Below, one piece after another: positions 6,221 to 10,000 of a DNA stretch of 10,000 bases. Position 1 is the first letter of the stretch. Each line of letters starts with the position of its first letter. Source of the DNA: Asticcacaulis sp. (GTDB taxonomy: Bacteria; Pseudomonadota; Alphaproteobacteria; Caulobacterales; Caulobacteraceae); contig NZ_JAIWNX010000239.1 of NCBI RefSeq assembly GCF_020217185.1, forward strand, positions 1 to 10,000, written 5' to 3'. The notes beneath the pieces were generated by a model. The model had not been told where the DNA came from, did not search any database, and saw only the letters and a program-made list of their open reading frames with translations. The position numbers and the translations under genes were made by a program.

Positions 6221-6994
6221 ATGTCCTCACCGCCGAAACTGAGCGCGTGTATTATCACCAAGAATGAAGCCGATCGTCTCGCCAATTGTCTGCGGGCGAT
6301 TGAGGGGCTGGTCGATGAGGTGGTGGTGGTCGATTCCGGTTCCACGGACGGCACGCCGGACATGGCCCGTCAGATGGGGGCGAAGGTCTTTCACAATGAC
6401 TGGGTGGGGTACGGGCCGCAAAAGCGCTTTTCCGAAGACTGCGCCAGCTTCGACTGGATACTCAATCTCGACGCCGATGAGGTGGTGACGCCGCAGTTAT
6501 ATCAGGAAATCAAGGCCCTGATGGCGCGCGGCCCTGACCTGCCGGCCTACCGCTTCAAGCTGCGCAATGTCTATCCGGGTAAGGATAAGCCGCGCCTGTG
6601 GGCCGACTATCACAACTATGTCCGCCTCTATGACCGTCGCAAGGTGCGGTTCCGCGACTCGCTGGTGCACGACACGGTGGACACCAGGGACGAGCCGGTA
6701 GGGCAGCTACGCGGGTCGGCGACGCACTTTTCGGCGCGCTCTTATGAGCATATCCGTCAGAAGCTCGACTCCTACACCAACCTTCAGGCCAAGGCGCTGA
6801 AAAAGCCCGCCTGGGCGATATGGACGCGCCTGCCGTTCGAATATCCGTTCGTTTTCACGCGGTACTTCCTGTTCCGTTGCCACTTCACCGGTGGCTGGGA
6901 TGGCGTGTTATCCAGCCATCTGGCGGCCGAGGCCCGCGTGAAACGCCTGTTAAAAATTCTTAAGGCTCAAAAAGAGCTTAAAGAAAAATCTTAA
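6221..6994 (+). CDS. Family 2 glycosyltransferase, LPS core type (WaaE/KdtX-like)
   Basis: Predicted to transfer a sugar from a nucleotide donor to lipopolysaccharide core (or another envelope glycan) on the cytoplasmic face of the inner membrane. The GT-A fold begins at once: LSACIITKNEADRL (7-20), VVVVDSGSTDGT (34-45) with Asp38 for the nucleotide, and the metal-binding LNLDADEVV (81-89) with the Asp84-Ala-Asp86 motif. The run WADYHNYVRLYDRRKVRF (127-144) and FSARSYEHIRQKLDSYT (170-186) are typical of the WaaE-like subgroup, as is the 257-residue length. The C-terminus is Lys-rich and amphipathic, suited to membrane association; no true membrane helix is seen. No strong ribosome binding site precedes the ATG, but the start fits the family. 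Only 13 bp separate it from a lipid A acyltransferase-like gene, supporting an LPS role. The exact sugar and acceptor cannot be read from sequence. Confidence 0.88.
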   Translation: MSSPPKLSACIITKNEADRLANCLRAIEGLVDEVVVVDSGSTDGTPDMARQMGAKVFHNDWVGYGPQKRFSEDCASFDWILNLDADEVVTPQLYQEIKALMARGPDLPAYRFKLRNVYPGKDKPRLWADYHNYVRLYDRRKVRFRDSLVHDTVDTRDEPVGQLRGSATHFSARSYEHIRQKLDSYTNLQAKALKKPAWAIWTRLPFEYPFVFTRYFLFRCHFTGGWDGVLSSHLAAEARVKRLLKILKAQKELKEKS

Positions 6995-7007
6995 GGCATC
7001 AGATTAC

Positions 7008-7934
7008 ATGTCTTCTGCAAAACCCTCCTTCTGGCAAGATGTAGCCTGGCGTTTCGAAGCGCTGATGTACGACCTGTTTGTCGGTGTCGTGCGCGCCTTG
7101 CCGGTCGATACGGCGTCGGATATGGGAGCGTGGCTGCTCAAGGCCATAGGCCCCATCACCCCGACCCAGAAGCTGGTGCGTCAGAACCTCGACCTCGCCT
7201 TTCCGGACAAGGATGAGGCGTGGAAGGCGAGCGTCGCCCGCGCGCAGTGGGACAATCTGGGGCGCACCTTTGCCGAATTCGCCATTATGGACCGCATCCG
7301 CATCGCCAACGGGCGCGTTGAGGTGGTCAATATGGAGCGGTTGAAGGCCATCGCCGAGAGCCAGACCCCCGTGGTCTTCATCTCCGGGCACTTTGCCAAC
7401 TGGGAGATTATGCCCTCGACCATCGTCGATGCCGGGGTCGAGTGTCAGATGACCTATCGCGCCGCGAACAACCCTTATGTCGATGAGCGCATCAAGGCCG
7501 GGCGGATGCGATACGGCGTGCGTCTGTTTGCCCCGAAGGGCGGCGACGGGGCCAAGGAATTGCTGATCGCCATGGCCAAGGGCGAATCGGTCGCGCTGAT
7601 GAACGATCAGAAGTTCAATCGCGGCGTCGCCACCCCCTTTTTCGGGCGCAGCGTCGATACGGCGCCCGGCCCGACGCGGCTGGCTATGCGCTTCGGCACG
7701 GTGTTGCAGCCGATGACGGTCGAGCGTCTGCACAAGGCGCGCTTCCGTGTGATCGTCCATGAGCCGATTGAGGTGGATGATACCGGTCATAAGGCTGCCG
7801 ATATCGACAGCACCGTGGCCAAGGTTTCGGCCTTTATCGAAGAGGTGGTGCGTGCGCGGCCGGAAGAATGGTTCTGGGTGCATAAACGCTGGCCCAATGA
7901 CGCCTATAAGCCCGGTACGCCCAAAGCCCCTTAA
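7008..7934 (+). CDS. lpxL: Lipid A acyltransferase, LpxL/HtrB family
   Basis: Acyl-ACP-dependent transferase that adds a secondary acyl chain to lipid A precursors at the inner membrane; 308 residues, the normal length. The N-terminal stretch 21-50 is hydrophobic and contains the membrane-anchoring helix region. The catalytic HxxxxE motif is intact: ISGHFANWE, with His128 and Glu133. Further family blocks are YRAANNPYVDERI (150-162), RYGVRLFAPKGGDGAKEL (168-185), VALMNDQKFNRGVATPFFG (195-213) and the C-terminal PEEWFWVHKRWP (285-296). AAGG overlaps the glycosyltransferase stop codon 11 bases before the ATG, so the two genes probably form one transcript acting on lipopolysaccharide. LpxL and its paralogue LpxM cannot be told apart safely here; relatives acting on other acceptors also exist, so the symbol is provisional. 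Confidence 0.88.
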   Translation: MSSAKPSFWQDVAWRFEALMYDLFVGVVRALPVDTASDMGAWLLKAIGPITPTQKLVRQNLDLAFPDKDEAWKASVARAQWDNLGRTFAEFAIMDRIRIANGRVEVVNMERLKAIAESQTPVVFISGHFANWEIMPSTIVDAGVECQMTYRAANNPYVDERIKAGRMRYGVRLFAPKGGDGAKELLIAMAKGESVALMNDQKFNRGVATPFFGRSVDTAPGPTRLAMRFGTVLQPMTVERLHKARFRVIVHEPIEVDDTGHKAADIDSTVAKVSAFIEEVVRARPEEWFWVHKRWPNDAYKPGTPKAP

Positions 7935-7940
7935 CGTCGG

Positions 7941-7968
7941 CACATAATATGTGAAGCGCTGAGCGCTT
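7941..7968. repeat. Two adjoining perfect palindromes
   Basis: CACATAATATGTG (7941-7953) is a perfect 6-bp palindrome around one base, and AAGCGCTGAGCGCTT (7954-7968) directly follows it as a perfect 7-bp palindrome around one base. They lie 6 bp after the acyltransferase stop codon. There is no T-run, so a classical terminator is unlikely. Paired dyads like these could be regulator binding sites for the next gene or folded mRNA ends. Function is not known. Confidence 0.4.
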
Positions 7969-7984
7969 GCCTGATGCCACGCCC

Positions 7985-8002
7985 GGCCTCATGATAGAGG
8001 CC
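7985..8002 (+). repeat. Small hairpin before the DUF3089 gene
   Basis: GGCCTC (7985-7990) and GAGGCC (7997-8002) form a 6-bp stem with loop ATGATA, ending two bases before the GAAGGA (8004-8009) that is the only purine-rich ribosome binding candidate for the gene at 8026. That site is 16 bases from the ATG, longer than usual. The hairpin could influence translation or end the upstream transcript; either is speculative. Confidence 0.3.
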
Positions 8003-8025
8003 TGAAGGAAACCGTCGCCTGCCGC

Positions 8026-9171
8026 ATGTCCGATAAGCCCAAGCTTCCCCTTGTCCATAGACGTCTGCTGATCGCCGGCTTCTCCCTGCTGGGAGGGCTG
8101 TTTGTGGTCATGGTCGGGACGCTATGGGGTGACGACATTATGCGTCACAATCTCGACCCCAAGGTGCCGTTTCAAACCTATGTGCCGCCGGCGGCTCCTG
8201 ATTATCGCAAGGTGAGCGGCTGGTATCTTAATCCGGCGCTCAACGGGTTGGAGGTACGTCGCAACCGTAATCCTCAAAAAGTCGATATCTTCTTCATCCA
8301 CGGCACGACCTTCAATGGCGGTAAGGACTGGGTGGGACCGATTGATGATCCCACGGCCAGCGCCGAGGTCATACGCAATCAACTCCCTAACTATGCCGGA
8401 CCGTTCAATGCGGTCGGCTATGTCTATGCGCCGCGCTATCGTCAGGCCAGCCTCTACAGCCAACTGACGCAACGCGAAGATGCGCGTGAGGCCCGGCAAT
8501 TTGCCTATGGGGATGTTGAGGCCGCCTTTGACGCCTTTCTGGCCCAGCGCCGTAACGGCAGCGGCTTTATCATTGTGGGGCTGGAGCAGGGGGCGTTCCT
8601 GGGGCAGCGGCTGCTGAAAGAGCGCATCTTGACCGATGAGGCGCTGAAGTCGGCGCTGGTCGCTGTCTATTTTCTCGAAGCCCTGACGCCGGCCGATGAT
8701 TTTCAAGCGGGGCAAGCGGTCCCGGCCTGTCAGCAGCGTACCCAATATGGCTGCGCCGTCGCTTATCTGAGCGTCGATAGTGGCCGTCCTGACCGCGCCT
8801 TGCAGGCGCAGCGCCGCGCCATGGAGTGGAGCCCGACCAGTATTATGGAGCCGTTGGACGGTAAGGCCCTGTGCGTCAATCCGCTGACGGGCGGCGTCAC
8901 GGACAAGGAGGTCGAGGCGCGTCACAGTCTGGGTGCCGCCAATGCCACTGGGCTGGAATGGGGGACGACCCCGGCCCTGATGCCGCGCAAGGTCAGTGCG
9001 CGCTGCCGCGGCGATATCCTCTATGTATCACGGCCGTCGGGCCCGTCTTTCGATGTTGACGGGTCATGGTCGGATAGTAAAAAAGTACGTCCCTACAATC
9101 TGTTTTATGCCGATCTTCAAGCGGATTCTCAGGCGAGGTGGCTCGCCTGGCGCGGGGCCCGACGGGATTAA
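8026..9171 (+). CDS. Membrane-anchored DUF3089 (alpha/beta-hydrolase-like) protein lacking the nucleophile serine
   Basis: Protein of 381 residues of the DUF3089 family, an alpha/beta-hydrolase-like group of unknown substrate. A single hydrophobic segment (about 14-33) after a basic start (KLPLVHRR) should anchor it in the inner membrane with the rest outside. Family landmarks: VDIFFIHGTTFNGGKDWVGP (86-105), the run VGYVYAPRYRQASLY (130-144), FAYGDVEAAFDAFL (159-172), and a C-terminal YNLFYADLQ (357-365). Where the family normally has a nucleophile elbow of the form G-H-S-Q-G, this protein has G-L-E-Q-G (185-189), so the catalytic Ser is replaced by Glu187, encoded by an unambiguous GAG at 8584-8586. 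I also see no His just before the C-terminal YNLF block, where I would expect one. It may be a non-enzymatic member. The 3' end interlocks with recG in a shared TTAA. Confidence 0.85.
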   Translation: MSDKPKLPLVHRRLLIAGFSLLGGLFVVMVGTLWGDDIMRHNLDPKVPFQTYVPPAAPDYRKVSGWYLNPALNGLEVRRNRNPQKVDIFFIHGTTFNGGKDWVGPIDDPTASAEVIRNQLPNYAGPFNAVGYVYAPRYRQASLYSQLTQREDAREARQFAYGDVEAAFDAFLAQRRNGSGFIIVGLEQGAFLGQRLLKERILTDEALKSALVAVYFLEALTPADDFQAGQAVPACQQRTQYGCAVAYLSVDSGRPDRALQAQRRAMEWSPTSIMEPLDGKALCVNPLTGGVTDKEVEARHSLGAANATGLEWGTTPALMPRKVSARCRGDILYVSRPSGPSFDVDGSWSDSKKVRPYNLFYADLQADSQARWLAWRGARRD

Positions 9172-10000
9172 TCCACCTTATCCGCTGCATCGGGTCGCCA
9201 GTCGAACAGGTGGCGCAGGACTTCCAGAGCCTGCCGGCGCAGCGGTGGGAATTGCGCTTCGTGCTGAAGAATATATTGCGCCTCACGCGACGCCGTGGCG
9301 ATCAGGTCGGCGTGCGCCACCGGATCAACAAAGCGATAGGCGGGGAAGCCGGACTGCCGCGCGCCCAGCACATCGCCTTCACCGCGCAGTTTCCAGTCCA
9401 TCTCGGCGATCTCAAACCCGTCTTCCGTTGTGCGCAGCAGTTCCAGCCGCGCCTTGGCGGCCTGTCCCAATGGCATGTCATAGAGCAGGATGCAGGCGCT
9501 TTTGGCCGAACCCCGCCCGACCCGCCCCCGCAACTGATGCAGTTGTGCCAGACCGAAGCGTTCGGCCTGTTCGATAATGATGATCGAGGCATTGGGCACG
9601 TCGATGCCAACTTCGACCACGGTCGTCGCGCATAGCAGCGGCAGCTCGCCGGAGGCAAAGCGCGCCACGACGTCTTCTTTTTCGGCCGACGGCATTCGCC
9701 CGTGTACTAACCCCACCTCTCGCCCCAGCGCGTCCTGAAGCGACTCGTGACGGGCTTCGACGGCAATCAGGTCGGACTCGGCGCTGTCTTCGACCAGCGG
9801 GCAGATCCAGTAGGCCTGCGATCCGGCGGCTATGGCCGATTTCAGCCGATCAAACACGTCTGACAAACGCGCGCGCGGGATGACCGCGGTGTGGATGGGT
9901 TGCCGCCCGGCGGGCTTTTCATCGAGCACACTGAGGTCAGACTCGCCGTATTGGGTGAGGGCCAGCGTGCGCGGAATGGGCGTCGCCGACATGGACAGGT
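9168..10000 (-). CDS. recG: ATP-dependent DNA helicase RecG, C-terminal part (5' end beyond right edge)
   Basis: RecG remodels stalled replication forks and branch-migrates Holliday junctions. The last 276 codons are present; the N-terminal wedge domain and the Walker A and DEAH-type motifs lie beyond the right edge. Visible parts in order: helicase motif III as SATPIPRTLALTQYGESDLS; AYWICPLVEDS; VGLVHGRM (motif IV region); LLCATTVVEVGIDVPNA (motif V); and QLHQLRGRVGRG (motif VI). The following DGFEIAEMDWKLRGEGDVLG with ARQSG is the RecG TRG translocation motif region, which separates it from Mfd and other helicases. The end is complete and of normal length. It converges on the DUF3089 gene with a 4-bp stop overlap. 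Confidence 0.95.
   Translation of the reverse strand, partial: LSMSATPIPRTLALTQYGESDLSVLDEKPAGRQPIHTAVIPRARLSDVFDRLKSAIAAGSQAYWICPLVEDSAESDLIAVEARHESLQDALGREVGLVHGRMPSAEKEDVVARFASGELPLLCATTVVEVGIDVPNASIIIIEQAERFGLAQLHQLRGRVGRGSAKSACILLYDMPLGQAAKARLELLRTTEDGFEIAEMDWKLRGEGDVLGARQSGFPAYRFVDPVAHADLIATASREAQYILQHEAQFPPLRRQALEVLRHLFDWRPDAADKVD

Noticed and set aside
6999..7943. Minus-strand 314-residue open frame covering the whole acyltransferase gene
   Set aside because: It is the mirror of a gene with intact HFANWE catalytic motif; the His/Asp/Arg-rich product is typical of an antisense frame.
8122..8925. Minus-strand 267-residue open frame antisense to the DUF3089 gene
   Set aside because: No motif or ribosome binding site, and the plus strand carries recognisable DUF3089 landmarks.
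1..10000. CRISPR array, tRNA or rRNA gene
   Set aside because: No regularly spaced repeats beyond the single tandem pair, and no cloverleaf or rRNA-like sequence was noticed by eye; tRNAscan-SE and Infernal would settle this.

Overview
The window looks like alphaproteobacterial chromosome. G+C is high over most of it. The encoded proteins (an AapJ-type amino-acid binding protein, a LpxL-type acyltransferase, a DUF3089 protein and RecG) would fit a member of the Caulobacteraceae such as Asticcacaulis or a relative. That placement rests on protein style and gene content only; there is no rRNA or marker gene to prove it.

The left quarter (about 1-2545) is accessory DNA. It holds the 5' part of a GH19 lysozyme/chitinase of phage endolysin type (minus strand). 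Next to it, head to head, is a truncated and frameshifted C-terminal remnant of a D12-class DNA adenine methylase (plus strand), closed by a strong hairpin. Then comes a minus-strand gene of visibly lower G+C whose Ser/Thr-rich second half resembles aerolysin-type beta-pore-forming toxins, although no family could be assigned. After it is about 800 bp without a recognisable gene, ending in a perfect 23-bp tandem duplication. Together these look like an eroded prophage or island edge.

From about 2630 onward the genes look like ordinary chromosome. A predicted sigma70-like promoter precedes a lipoprotein version of the general L-amino-acid ABC transporter binding protein (AapJ/BztA family), with no permease or ATPase gene beside it. 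Its 3' end overlaps by 22 bp with a convergent two-gene unit, phrB (CPD photolyase) followed by a 3-mercaptopyruvate sulfurtransferase, separated by 3 bp.

Divergent from phrB is an envelope pair: a family 2 glycosyltransferase of the LPS-core type and a lipid A lauroyl acyltransferase-like gene, 13 bp apart. They presumably act on the same molecule, lipopolysaccharide. After a 91-bp gap rich in short palindromes follows a membrane-anchored DUF3089 alpha/beta-hydrolase-like protein that appears to have lost its nucleophile serine. Its stop codon interlocks with that of recG, which enters from the right edge on the minus strand.
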